64,000 bases of DNA from Zonotrichia leucophrys gambelii (lineage: Eukaryota; Chordata; Aves; Passeriformes; Passerellidae): positions 6,332,001 to 6,396,000 of the forward strand of contig NC_088179.1 in NCBI RefSeq assembly GCF_028769735.1. The letters run 5' to 3'. Both the position numbers and the translations under genes were made by a program. This document shows positions 52,839 through 63,600 of the stretch, piece after piece; the stretch's first letter is position 1; the number at the start of each line of letters is the position of its first letter. Below the pieces are notes generated by a model, which was not told the DNA's origin, did no database searches, and was given only the letters and a program-made list of their open reading frames with translations.

Positions 52839-55800
52839 GTGAGTGAGGGATCTCTAATCTCGACCTGTCATCTGCTGCCATGGACCGAAGGTGCCGTCTC
52901 GTGCTTCACTCCATTGTAATGTACCTCTTAAAACCTTTCTTACATCTAACTGAGCTGTTTTCCTGTGCTGTATTTCAGTGTTAGTGAATTCTCTGTTCTC
53001 TCCCCCTGTGCCTGGAATTGCTGTCTGAAGGGGTTTGCTCAGATAAGGGGTTTTGGAATGGGAAGTTTGCAGTCAAAGTGGCTGTTCTCTCAAAATCACT
53101 TGATGCAAGTGTTCATGCTGCAGAGGTAGAAGCTGCAGCAGGCAACAGGCATGAATGGAGAAATTAGAAAATAGTACTTTTTCATGGAAATGGCTGCAGA
53201 TGGAGCCCATATTCAGCAAGAGTATAGAGAAAGCAAGGAGAATTAAAGGTATATCCCATCAAATGAGGTTGCTTCAGTGAGCTAGCACAAATAGAGGTTG
53301 TTTTTTGAGTAGCAAAATATTATCAGAAATGTACTGACAACTCATGGGACTTCAGTGTAGGGTTTGTATTTGTATTCAGTGAAGGTTGTACTGGCTCTTC
53401 CTTCAGGCAGTGCTGCTAGATGTAACTCAATTAATTTGAAGACACGGGATACTGGTTTGTTGGTTTGTGTATAATGCTTGCTCTTGTGCTTAAGTGCTGA
53501 AAACTCCTTTCATGTAATTGCTTCTTCATTTTCTTAAATACCTTTTGCTATTCATTAAATTTTAATAAAGACTTGAGTCTCTTGGAATGTATTTTTAATC
53601 AAATTGATTTATGTCAATCTGGCTAAAAAGATAAAGGTACTCATACACCACCTGAGTGTAGATCCCTTGGCTTATGCAGTTGCCTGAAGTATGAAACACT
53701 GAAGATCTCCCGGTAGTTTAATAGTGCTGAAACAGGACTTCAGGAGATTTTCCTGCACCTGATAAGGAATCAAAACAAAATCCCTTATGCTGGGAAGTCA
53801 GTGCACACATGTGCTTAGAGAAGGTGGCACGAGTTCAGTCAGTTCTGTGGGTTTCCAGGGGTGGGTGTTCCCTTTGTGTGATGTTCAGGGAGAATTGTCT
53901 GTCTGTAGTTATCCTGTAGAGACTGCTCACAGCCCTCTGGTAGTTTCAGCCTGATCTGGTCAGGATTGGGGAATTTTCCACAGAAGAGGGAAAGGAGCCT
54001 TCCCATGGAGCCTGTCTTTCAGAAAGCAGGGGTAGCTGACTTATTCCCAACTCCATACCCCTGCCTGGAACTGCCACATCTGTAAGTCTTCCATAATAAC
54101 ACTTCAGTAGCCTGACTGACTTTAACCAATCTGGCAGAAGATCAGAGAAATTTTTTTTGTGAGTTTATTCGAGATTGGTGGTTAGGATCACCAGACCTCA
54201 AAGCCCTCATTCCTTCAGGCACAGGAGGAGAGTTCAGGCTCCCACTCCCTGCAATCAGGGGGCAGCTAATCATCACCCATTTGTATCCAGCTAACCAGCA
54301 CTTGCACTGGTTCAGGAAAGGAGGGAGGGGAGTATTCAGGTTTTTTTCTTCTAAAAGAAATCATGGTTTGTATTCTATCAATGATCTGTGCCATTTATTT
54401 CATCTCCATTTGTTATTTGTTCCACTAGGGAAAACTGGATTCACACTTTGCAGTCAGTGATTTCAATGAGCTAGTAAATTAAATGAGTGTCCCAGGCAGA
54501 ATTGGGAATGTTTGTTATGTAACTTGAGAATTTTTGCATAGTGCTTCATCTTCAGCCTTGTATTAAACTTGATTCGAAATCAACTTGTGTTTTTAATACA
54601 AAATGCAAATAAGCCATGTTAAGTTTCCAGATATGAAGGAAAAATAAAAAGTTCATATCATTTCCACAAAAGGCATGAGCAGAAAGAGAAGTAGCAAGTT
54701 GTCTGTATAGGCTGTGCTGATTTCTGTCTATTTTAAATTTGTGTCAGGGACACACATAATGGATCTGGGATATGCCCTAAACTCAGTCTCCATAGAAAAT
54801 CTCACTGGTTAAGAAGTGAGGTCACCAAAGACTACAAACAAATGTACTCTGGGAGGATTGGCATTCCATTTGTCATACACTCAGTATTCAGTTGGGAAAA
54901 TGAAAATTTGGGCAAAGCATTCCTGTTATTTATTTTTTTGTTCTTTATTGCTTCCCATCTCCTGCCTTTCACACGTGTTTGCCCTTCCACTTTCCAGACT
55001 CCCAAGTGTTCTGGTTCCCAGCTGAGCAGCTCTGTGCAGAACAGCCATTTTGAGCTACACACTCACCATCTATTGTTTTCCTCCAGAGGGATCCCTGAAT
55101 ACATTGCACAGGTCCAGTGCCACATTCGAAACTGTTATGTTGAATTTGCAACTATTTGTTGAAAGAAAATGTAATCTAAAGCCAGGAACCAAGAAAGTTA
55201 CTGTTGTATGCTCATAGTAACAAATGAGCTGTTTTGGTTTTGTTTTCAGGAACAGTTGCAGTATTTACTCAGCTGTTTCTTAAGGAAACTAATGAGTTTG
55301 CCCAGTGGCCTGCTGTCAATCTAATAATAATTCCTGTTGTCCGCTTTTGTCTTCTTTTCCTCCCATTTATTTTATTCACGATCCAGTATGTTGTGCCTTA
55401 AAGCAAGAAAGTCTTCATTTTTTTAAGGCTGCAAGGCAAAACTGTGGATTGTAACACAATGAAATGCTAGGTAGGAAAAGCTGTGCAGGTGAAAATCACT
55501 GCCTTCCTGGGCTCATTCGGTGCGGTTTGCATTTGCATGTTAAGATTCGGAAATGAATGGTTTAACTGAAGGAAAAGTGAAGGTAGCAGGTGAGCCTGGG
55601 GCAGATTTCTGGCAGGTGTTGGTAGATGTTGGTGTGTTGTTTGAAGTGCCCGCTAGCACAGCTGGTACCCAGCTCTGTTTACTCTCGCTGGCGTTCATCT
55701 GCTCGTTCCCAGGTTCCTTGCCCAGCAAGCTGCCCATGGACACTCGGAATGCTCCTCACCGTGCTGGGGGGCTCTGGCCCTGGGGCTGCAGCACAAAAAC

Positions 55801-56452
55801 GTGATCAGCAGTGCTGGGCAAGGCCTCCTGAGCGACGAGGGGACTCGAGAGAGTCCTCAGCCCTGGCACCTGTGCAGGTCCAAGCTGGTGCTGCTGCTTC
55901 CCCCCGAGCTCGGACCGGTGCCTGCCCGTGTCCCCTCCGAGGAGAGCAGGAGTCGGCCGCAGCTCAGTTGGGTGTAGCAGGGGGTTAATGAACACTCAGC
56001 CTGTGAGGGAAAAGGCAGACTGTCCCATTCTCATGTAAATTAATTTGCCGGAGCCGCAGGCAGTGCTTGGCTGTCACAGATCACAAGCACAGAGAATGCC
56101 AAGGCTGAAGCTGGCCGCGGTATTTTCAGTGTTTCTGTGAGGAACTACTGCCCGCACTTTACCACTGCCTTTAGCCCGGTGTTCTCCGTGCCAATCTGCT
56201 GTCCTGCCCTTCAGCCCAGTCCAGAAGCTGTGGTCTTGCAGCACAGGACCCCCAGGGACGCTGCTGTCCCCCCTGGGGGCCAGCGCAGAGGCCAAGCTGC
56301 TGCTGCTGCTGCCGGGGCTCGGCTCCAGAGCGGGGAGCTCCGGGCAGGGAGGATGGGTCCCCCTGGGCTCCCTGTCCTCTGCAGCCCCTGGGGCAGCACA
56401 GCAGGCACGGGAGGCTGGATTGGTTTGTTGTCGAGCTGCAGGAGCCTTATGC

Positions 56453-56839
56453 TCACAAGCCACCACTTGTTCTTTGGATCAGCTCCCTCGGTAATTCCGG
56501 GAGATGGCTGAGGAGTGGTTTTGACAAGATGCCACTGATTGCTTTCTCTCCATCTAAAGTGGTTTGGGCTTTGAGCCTCCCTTGGGTTTTACTTTGTGCT
56601 GAGATGTTTGTAACCTTCCCTGCTGGTAGCTGAGAGCAAGTGTTATTTCTGTCTAGATAGCCCATCGAAGATGTAGGTGATGAAGAGGTGCTTTCCCCCT
56701 CTGCCTTGGAATCGAATGTCTCTGTCACAGGTAAGGTCTGCACAGGTTTTATTTGCTGGGGTGAAGAGAATGCAGGGAAGGTTTCCTTGCTCCTGCTGCC
56801 TCTTGGAAGGCTCTGCACAGATGGTGTGAGAAGAGTCAT
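56453..56839 (-). other. Antisense open frame of unknown status (128 codons)
   Basis: The minus-strand frame starts at an ATG (56,839-56,837) and runs 128 codons to TGA. The product is Ser/Thr/Pro/Leu-rich and looks disordered, with no domain I recognise. It contains a possible splice acceptor (CACACCATCTGTGCAG, ending near 56,813) after which the same frame stays open to the stop, so it could be a terminal exon. It lies inside the SLC35G2 intron and opposite its direction. Chance frames of this length do occur in the window, so I do not call it a gene. Confidence 0.2.
56657..56730 (+). other. Possible cryptic or alternative exon in SLC35G2 intron
   Basis: A segment is bounded by an acceptor-like TTATTTCTGTCTAG and a strong donor GTCACAG/GTAAGG. 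If the acceptor is taken at the next AG (ending 56,660), one frame is open throughout and reads PIEDVGDEEVLSPSALE and so on. No start codon in that frame would join to SLC35G2, so a 5' UTR role is the simpler reading. It overlaps the antisense frame on the other strand. Confidence 0.25.
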
Positions 56840-57439
56840 TTCAATGACGTACTCCTGCCTTTATTGAACAAGTGCCCCACCCCGCAGGAATCACAGGCAC
56901 TGTTTGTGTAGTGGGAAATGGCCCTTCCCGAGGAGACGGAAGGCTTTAACACTGTCACGGTTGTGTTCAAAGACGTGTTGTTATCCAGATGCAAACTGCT
57001 GACTTGCCCGGGCGTGCTCCCGATTTCCCTGGGTTACTCTGTCATCTCCTCCAGCCAAATCTCTCCTGTAATCTCCTGTAACACTGGCAAGCCATTAACA
57101 ATAATGCATAACCACAGGGTAAAGAGCTTACCAAGAGAACTTTCTTATTAGAATATACTAGAATTCATTATGTATACCATGCATGACAAAATATGTTATT
57201 CTTAAAAATTAGTTGACTAAAGTGAAGTGCTGCTTTTGACTTTTAAGGAGATCCAAATGGCCCAGTCATCAAAGGTATGTAGCAGTAACCCAGTAAAAAA
57301 TTAAAGCAAAACCAAGAATGGGCTGCTAGTACTTGGATTTGGTTGATAAAAATAGCTTGTAAACATTAAAAGTGCTTACATCCATAAATCTTTTACTATT
57401 CAGTAAACAACAGTGTATCTCCTTTTTTTTTTTCTCAAG

Positions 57440-57461
57440 ACCAGGGCATTTCTCTAAGGAA
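57440..57461 (+). other. SLC35G2: SLC35G2 5' UTR part of the coding exon
   Basis: These 22 bases lie between the acceptor TTTTTTTCTCAAG and the start codon. The ATG context is AGGAAATGG, with A at -3 and G at +4, a good initiation context. Confidence 0.8.
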
Positions 57462-58691
57462 ATGGATACATCTTCCCAAAAATACCCAGTCAAAAAGCGA
57501 GTGAAAATTCATCCCAACACAGTAACAGTGAAATACACCTCTCATTATCCCCAGCCAGGAGAAGAGGGATGTGAGGATGTTAATGAAGATACTGGAGTAT
57601 TTATGGAGGATAATCCTAAGAGAAGATTGCTGAGTGATGGGAAAAAGAGAGAAAATACTTTTTTTGGTACAATAGACACCAAGCCAGCACAACTGCCAAA
57701 ACCTGATGAGGCTGGAGAATCCCAGCAGTTTCCTGAAGGAAATGTACTGCAGTCCAGGAAAACGTGGGCAGTCCTTTTTGGGTCTGCCGTGGCTCATGGC
57801 TGTGTGGCTCTGATCACAAGGTTAATTTCTGACCGTTCCAAGGTGCCATCTCTGGAGCTGATTTTCATCCGCTCGGTGCTGCAGGTGCTGTCCCTCATTG
57901 CTGTGTGCTACCACCACGAGCCTCCCTTCGGCCCCAAAGGCTACAGGCTCCGGCTCTTCCTCTATGGGGTCTGCAACGTCATCTCCATCACCTGTGCCTA
58001 CACCTCCTTCTCCATAGTGCCCCCCAGCAATGGGACCATCATGTGGAGGGCCACCACCACGGTGTTCAGTGCCATTCTGGCTTTTCTACTCATAGATGAA
58101 GGAATGGCTTATATAGACGTGCTCACTGTCATGGGCAGTGTGTGCGGGGTGTGTCTGGTCATGATCCCCAACATTGTTAAGGAGGAAAACTCTTTGCTGA
58201 GCACCTGGAAAGAAGCTTTTGGCTATACCATGACTGTCATGGCTGGTCTGACCACTGCCCTCTCCATGATAATCTACAGGTCCATCAAAGACAACATCAG
58301 CATGTGGACAGCGCTGTTCACTTTCAGCTGGACAGGAACAGTGTGGGGAGTGTCCACCATGTTCCTGCTCCAGGAGCCAATCGTCCCACTGGATGGGGAA
58401 ACCTGGAGCTATCTCCTTGCCATCTGCCTGTGCTCCACTGCAGCCTTCCTGGGCGTCTACCATGCCCTGGGCAAGTTCCACCCTGCTCTGGTGAGCACTG
58501 TGCAGCACCTGGAGATCGTCATTGCCATGGTCCTGCAGCTGCTCGTGCTGCACAGCTTCCCAGGCACTTGTGATCTAGTTGGGGCAATGCTTATTTTGGT
58601 GAGTGTTTTTTTCCTTGCATGTTATAAGCTTTCCTGGAAGGAATTAAGGCGGCAAGATTATCAGGAGATTGTGGATTTGCCCAGTAAATGA
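57462..58691 (+). CDS. SLC35G2: SLC35G2 (TMEM22), EamA-family membrane transporter
   Basis: The 409-residue product matches SLC35G2 along its length (human is about 412 residues). It is a member of the solute carrier 35 / drug-metabolite transporter superfamily, thought to sit in plasma and internal membranes; its substrate is not established. Residues 1-100 are a hydrophilic cytosolic tail beginning [20 protein letters not shown]. About ten membrane segments follow from residue 102, arranged as two EamA repeats, each ending in a hydrophobic helix. The motif [20 protein letters not shown] in the first repeat and the [17 protein letters not shown] segment in the second are characteristic. The whole coding sequence is one exon. 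I start at the ATG at 57,462 because an acceptor (T-rich tract ending CTCAAG at 57,439) lies 22 bases upstream; 30 further upstream codons are open in frame but are intron. Stop is TGA. SCLY converges on it from the right. Confidence 0.96.
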   Translation: MDTSSQKYPVKKRVKIHPNTVTVKYTSHYPQPGEEGCEDVNEDTGVFMEDNPKRRLLSDGKKRENTFFGTIDTKPAQLPKPDEAGESQQFPEGNVLQSRKTWAVLFGSAVAHGCVALITRLISDRSKVPSLELIFIRSVLQVLSLIAVCYHHEPPFGPKGYRLRLFLYGVCNVISITCAYTSFSIVPPSNGTIMWRATTTVFSAILAFLLIDEGMAYIDVLTVMGSVCGVCLVMIPNIVKEENSLLSTWKEAFGYTMTVMAGLTTALSMIIYRSIKDNISMWTALFTFSWTGTVWGVSTMFLLQEPIVPLDGETWSYLLAICLCSTAAFLGVYHALGKFHPALVSTVQHLEIVIAMVLQLLVLHSFPGTCDLVGAMLILVSVFFLACYKLSWKELRRQDYQEIVDLPSK

Positions 58692-59435
58692 ATGTCTGTT
58701 TTCAATGTCTCATTCTGGCTGTGACCATGTGGAAGTGACTCCTTTCAATTCCTGTGTCCAAGCCTGGTGGCCAGGCCCTCTCTCTACCATTTCAGTTCTC
58801 AGCTGATGTAGCAATGTTGGTATTTCCAGGCTCCTGTGCTAGGTGGATTTGTTCTGCTGCACACAACCATTCTGTCATACCCAGAAGAGTAGCACAGCCA
58901 GCACAGGCTGGCCCACTGAAATGTGGGCCAAGCTCTTCTTGACCTTCTTTGGATAAAGCAATACAGAGGGACTCAATAGTGACTCTCATTCATGCGTGCT
59001 GTGGTAGCAGGAAGATGAGCAGCAAAACCATTAAAACAGTCAAACCAAATTGTCATTTACTCTGTAATGCTTCTTAAGCTTTGGCTGTCATATTCTAAAT
59101 GGAGCAATGCTGAATTTTTGTGGCTAAAACTTGCATTTCCTGTGTGTATAAAGAAGTCAGTAAAGCTTTTTGTGCTTTGTGGCTACATTTCTGGCTGAAA
59201 CAATTCAGGAAGCCCTCATGTCCCGTGGGGGAAAGTGAGCCTCAAAAGCTGAATTTCCAGTTGTGTCACAGCTGTGACAGGTCCCCAGGAACTATAAGGT
59301 CCACAACAGATTAAAGATTTAGCCCTGAAGCAGACCAAAATCCCTTCTATGGAACCATATTTTCTAAAGGAGGTTTTGAGTATTATCCGAGGGTGTGTAA
59401 AAAATGGCGAAATAAAAGAATGCATTTGAGATGGA
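58692..59435 (+). other. SLC35G2: SLC35G2 3' UTR (end inferred)
   Basis: This is non-coding sequence after the TGA up to about 20 bases past the AATAAA at 59,411. Weaker ATTAAA signals occur at 59,030 and 59,310 and could give shorter transcripts. No open frame here resembles a protein. Confidence 0.6.
59411..59416 (+). terminator. SLC35G2: Poly(A) signal AATAAA, SLC35G2
   Basis: Canonical AATAAA followed by a G/T-rich segment (gatggaggtgtgagcagcatggtag) that suits a downstream element. It is the first canonical signal after the SLC35G2 stop. Confidence 0.6.
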
Positions 59436-59774
59436 GGTGTGAGCAGCATGGTAGTACTGACCAGCCTGGAAGCATCAGTGACTGCCACTTAGGGTGCTTG
59501 GGTCCAAAAACTTCAGGAAGACATCAGATTCACCAAGAGCCCCAGGGTTCTATGAGCCCCAATATTATTCCTGGCCATTCTAATGTGTGGCTCTAAAGAG
59601 AAAGGCCAGCACCTGTGTCCATGGGCTCTGTGCCAACCAGGCCCTGCAGGCACCTCCCACTCCAGCTGCTTATGCCTCTGTTCTGTCCCATGAGCATTTT
59701 CTTAGGGAAAAGGCACCACTCAGGTGGCTCCAGCCAGTCCAGCTTCCCCCAAAGAAAATACATTTTACTTGTGA

Positions 59775-60539
59775 AAAGAAGCAGCAATTACTTTTATTCC
59801 TATGAATACTTAGGGAGATCAAGTTCTCTGACATCAGCCAGCCCGGATGGCAACGCTCCTGATCCATGTGACACTTGTGTCCTCCAGTGCTGGTGATGCC
59901 AGAGACCCCCTGGGCCATGCAGGTGTCCCTCAGGTGCTGGCACAGTCACAGCTGCCCCGAGAACCGTTTCCTTGAGGAGCAGGTGGAGCTGGCAACAGGA
60001 GCTCTGCACCTTGTAGGAAGGACAGAAGAAAAGGGGAGCAGGTAAAACAAAGCAGTGCTGGGAAAGCTCTGCCCAGCCAGAAATCCCTTTGACAGCTTAG
60101 GGCAGAGCAGTTCCCAGCCCAGAATCCTGCTGTGCTTCTATCAACTCCTCATTTCACTCTGGGGCAGACGGTCTTTCTTCCTCTGGCTGCTCAGACAGCA
60201 GGAAAGCTTCCTTTGTGGAAAGCAACCAGGTCATGAGGCTCCTCCATCATGACTTCCACACCTGTCCCTCTGCAGGGACTCAAGCTCTTAGGCTCAGCTG
60301 TGCCAACACACACATGTGCAGGCACCCAGCTAGGTACATCTGGCCAGCCAGGGGTATTGGACAACAGGACTCCACAAAATCCTCCACTGTGCAGCAGGGC
60401 TGAGTCTTGCCCCAGCCCCAAAGCAGCCAAGGCCCCTCCTCAGAAGCTCCCCCTGCCACCCCTGAGGCTGGCACAAGCAGCTCACACCCAGGGGCCCACT
60501 CCAAGAACCTGAGTGGTGTCTCTGAAGCAATTCAGGGCT
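59775..60539 (-). other. SCLY: SCLY 3' UTR (end inferred)
   Basis: This is non-coding sequence between the SCLY stop codon TAG and the AATAAA. It is GC-moderate with no recognisable protein or repeat. Confidence 0.55.
59793..59798 (-). terminator. SCLY: Poly(A) signal AATAAA, SCLY
   Basis: TTTATT on the plus strand is AATAAA on the minus strand, about 745 bases after the SCLY stop. It is the first canonical signal in that direction. The implied cleavage site near 59,775 leaves only about 340 bp to the predicted SLC35G2 end. Confidence 0.6.
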
Positions 60540-60699
60540 CTATGGGGCCTGGTCCCGCTCCAGCTGCTCCACAGCCTGCACGAGGTCCTGCACAGCCCTG
60601 TCCACGTCTGCCCGGGTGGTGCCGCGCCCCACGCTCAGCCGCAGCGCGTTCTGCGCCACCTCGGGGGGAACCCCACAGCTGAGCAGCACTGGGGAGGGC
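60540..60699 (-). CDS. SCLY: SCLY last exon
   Basis: 160 bases. One base completes Arg, then the exon encodes [20 protein letters not shown] to QLERDQAP and the stop TAG at 60,542-60,540. The acceptor is CTGGCTGTGTTGCAG. The RLSVGR motif binds the substrate carboxylate in related enzymes. Confidence 0.94.
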
Positions 60700-63600
60700 C
60701 TGCAACACAGCCAGGGCCAGCAGGTTGGACTGGAAGGCTGAGGATGCCCCACACATCAGCAGGGAGCCTCACCGAGGCACAGAAGCAATCACATTTGCAG
60801 ACATGCTCCAGGTAGCTATCCCTGCACAGCCCCCTGTTTGCTTTCCAGGGGCACCCAATCCCACCAGGCTTGTTGCCCTAAGGGGGGTCTGGCTCTTCTA
60901 AGAAGAGCCTGTTCCAGGTCCCTGTGGGTTGGCAGCTCTGCCACATCCAGAGGGCATTGCTCTAGACCAAAAGCACCCACAGTCCCCATATCCCCTAAAG
61001 GAGCCATCTAGACACCCAAGCAGGGCTGGAGCAGGTGAGCCAGGCACACAAAGACACAAGGCAGGCTCTCTTCTGGTAGTGCCAGGAGTTAAAAAGCTGG
61101 ATAACCACAGCTGGGAGGGACAAACTCCTTCCAAGCTGCAATCCAGCATTCCAGCTGTGTCTCCTGCAAGAATCCCCTTCACAGCCCTTCAGCTCCTCTG
61201 GAAGGAGGAGCTCTGTACCCTATTTATTCCAGGTGATGCTGCCCAAGCCACCCACTGTCCCTTTCCCTGTCCTGTTTCCATCCCTCCCAAGTCCTGTCCT
61301 CTGCGAAGACACCCAGGAGCTGGAAAAGCCGTGTGCTCACCGATCCCCCTTGTCAGAGTGGCAGGCAGCCCCGACGCTGGCGAGGAGCACCTTGCAGTGA
61401 GCCAGCACCCTCCGTCCTGCAGCACAACACAAGCACAGCTCTCCCAGTGCCAAGGCTCCCTCCAGGGCTACTCCTGCCTCACCTCCCTGCCTGAGCCATG
61501 CCAAGTGCCCCCAGCCTCAGCCACAGGTGTGTGAGGGGCAGGTGCTGGGCTCTGTGTAACAATCATGGGACAGCAGCAGGGTAAGAGATACCTTGAAGGC
61601 CTGGGCCCAGGATGGAGAAATTACAGGTGTTGCAGAGTCGCTTGGAGCCCTTAAAGTGACTGTTGAAGCGAATTCTCTGCTTCCCAAAGGAGACCTGGAG
61701 AAATCAGAGGGCTGTGAACCTCTCTGGGTTTCCAAGCAGCTCTGTCCTTATGAGGAGGTGGGCAGGGACAGAGGGACATATCCACCCTGCCCCAGGCCCC
61801 ACACCCTGCAGCCTGAGACTGTGGGGAGGGACCAGATGTGCTCACCTCCAGCGTGGCCTCCAGGTAATCCCGGACATCCCGCATATGAGCCTCATAGGCC
61901 TCCCAGTTCTTGTTCACTAACTCTGCAGCCTGAGAACACACAGACAGGCTCCACCAGTGACCCTTGGATGTGAGCCCAGCCTGGAACAGCCTCTGCAGTG
62001 CCAGGTCCCCTGTGCCCCCTCTCAGTGCCCTGTGCCCTGTGAGCTGGGTGACTGTCAGGGCTGCAAACCCTCAGCAAGCGTGCCAAAGCCACCTCCTTCA
62101 ACTGACACCAGAAAGCCCCACCACCTTTCCCAGCTCACCCTCCCTCCCACATACTCCAAGTTTGTCCCTTCTGATGACCAGGGAACACAAGTGGCTGTCT
62201 CTGTGCTGGCTCTGCACCACTCACCCTTGACCATCCCAACTGACCTGGCCAAGGCCGGCAATCATCGGGGTGTTCTCAGTGCTGGAAGGGAACAGAGACC
62301 AGTGAGTTATTTCTCCTGAACAGAAACTCAACCCTGAGACACAGACCGCCTCATGGGACCCCTCATTACTGGAAAGGGCTCCTGGGCACCTCTCTGAGGT
62401 GGTTCAGAAGGAGGCAGTTCCACCCTGTTACACCCTTGGCAAAGCCTGAGCTCCAGGGAGTTTCCATGCATGGATCCATTTCCCTGCTGTGCTGGGTTGC
62501 TTGCCTCAGGGCTGGCAGATGACACAGCTGCCAGCTCAGCTCAGACAAGGCAGCCCATGGGGCCTGGCCACCAGCCAGGGGCCCAGCTCTCCAGGTAACC
62601 ATGTGGCCCCTTACCCTGGCCGGAAACTCCTCTCCTGTCCCCCTCCAAAGAGCATGGGGTGCAGCGGGGTGGCAGTGCCGGGGCTGCGGATGTACAGCGC
62701 TCCGATCCGTGGGCCATGGAACTGTGGGGACAGCCACGGTCACCCTGGGGACACTGACAGTGCTTCCTGCCATCCTGCCCAAATCTGAGCACCCTCCAGT
62801 GCTGGCCCCTGCCCACTGCACAGGCACAAGGCATTATAGAGCTGCTCCCCATGCTCAGCCTCCTGCACCCCAGCCCAGACAGGTTCCACAGGAGTGAAGT
62901 CTGTCTGCAGAGCACCACCCAGCAGGAGAACTTTGGTGAGGTACTAAGCTGCGTGGGGCACCCAAAGTCCCCCTGGCAGCCCAGCAGAGCTGTCACACAG
63001 GATCAGCAGCTGGGCCACAGGAGCAGGGCCACACCTTGTGTCCCACGATGGTCAGGTAGTCCACGCCCAGCTCCTGCACGTCCACGCGCCCCTTGCCAAT
63101 CATCTGTGCTGCATCCGTGTGCACCAGGATCCGGGGCAGCCCCTGCGCCGCTCGGCGCCGGTTGAGGGCACAGACGCGCTGGCTCAGCTCTGCGACGGGC
63201 TGGTGGCAGGGATGAGGGGCTGCATCCCTTCTGCTCCCCTCTGTCACCTCCTCTTTGTGAGGTATCTCTGCCCCATCCCCTCTCTGCCCACACTCACCAT
63301 GATCACCCCGGTCTCGTTATTGGCCAGCATGAGGGACACCAGGCAGGTGTTTGGCTGGATGGCAGCCAGGACGTCGTCCACCTCTGCCTGCCCGCTCCGT
63401 GGGGACACAGGCACAAAGGTGGCTTCTGCAGGCCAGGAGACAAGCCCTGAGGCTGGCTGGGTAGGCTGTCAGCGCTCAGGGCTGCATGTGCCCCACTGAG
63501 CAGGGCAGGAGTGTGTGGGCAGCATAGGCACAGAGCAGGGAGGTGACACATCCAGCCCAGGGCAACATGAGCAACCACAGGGGGAAATGGTGCCCTTCTC

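Larger units (their letters stand above)
52839..57439 (+). other. SLC35G2: SLC35G2 intron 1, mostly non-coding
   Basis: The stretch from the CpG island to the SLC35G2 coding-exon acceptor has AT-rich sequence from 52.9 to 55.5 kb with nothing I can assign. A moderately GC- and CpG-rich patch follows at about 55.6-56.4 kb, then the coding-looking antisense frame and a cryptic exon at 56.45-56.84 kb, then AT-rich sequence up to the acceptor. The GC-rich patch could be a second, weaker promoter. Confidence 0.6.

Noticed and set aside
50722..52881. Long open frames (up to 382 residues) on both strands in the GC-rich region
   Set aside because: They overlap in several frames and on both strands, are made almost only of Pro, Arg, Gly and Ala, and coincide with the CpG island. 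Stop codons are rare in such GC-rich DNA. None resembles a protein family.
57372..57461. 30 extra in-frame codons before the SLC35G2 ATG
   Set aside because: They start at GTG and contain the polypyrimidine tract and AG of the splice acceptor, so they are intron; the conserved protein begins at the ATG at 57,462.
58086..58553. 155-codon minus-strand frame inside SLC35G2
   Set aside because: It is the antisense shadow of the conserved SLC35G2 coding exon.
60929..61534. 201-codon plus-strand frame over the SCLY 3' region
   Set aside because: It runs antisense through SCLY exon h and two introns, and has no family resemblance.
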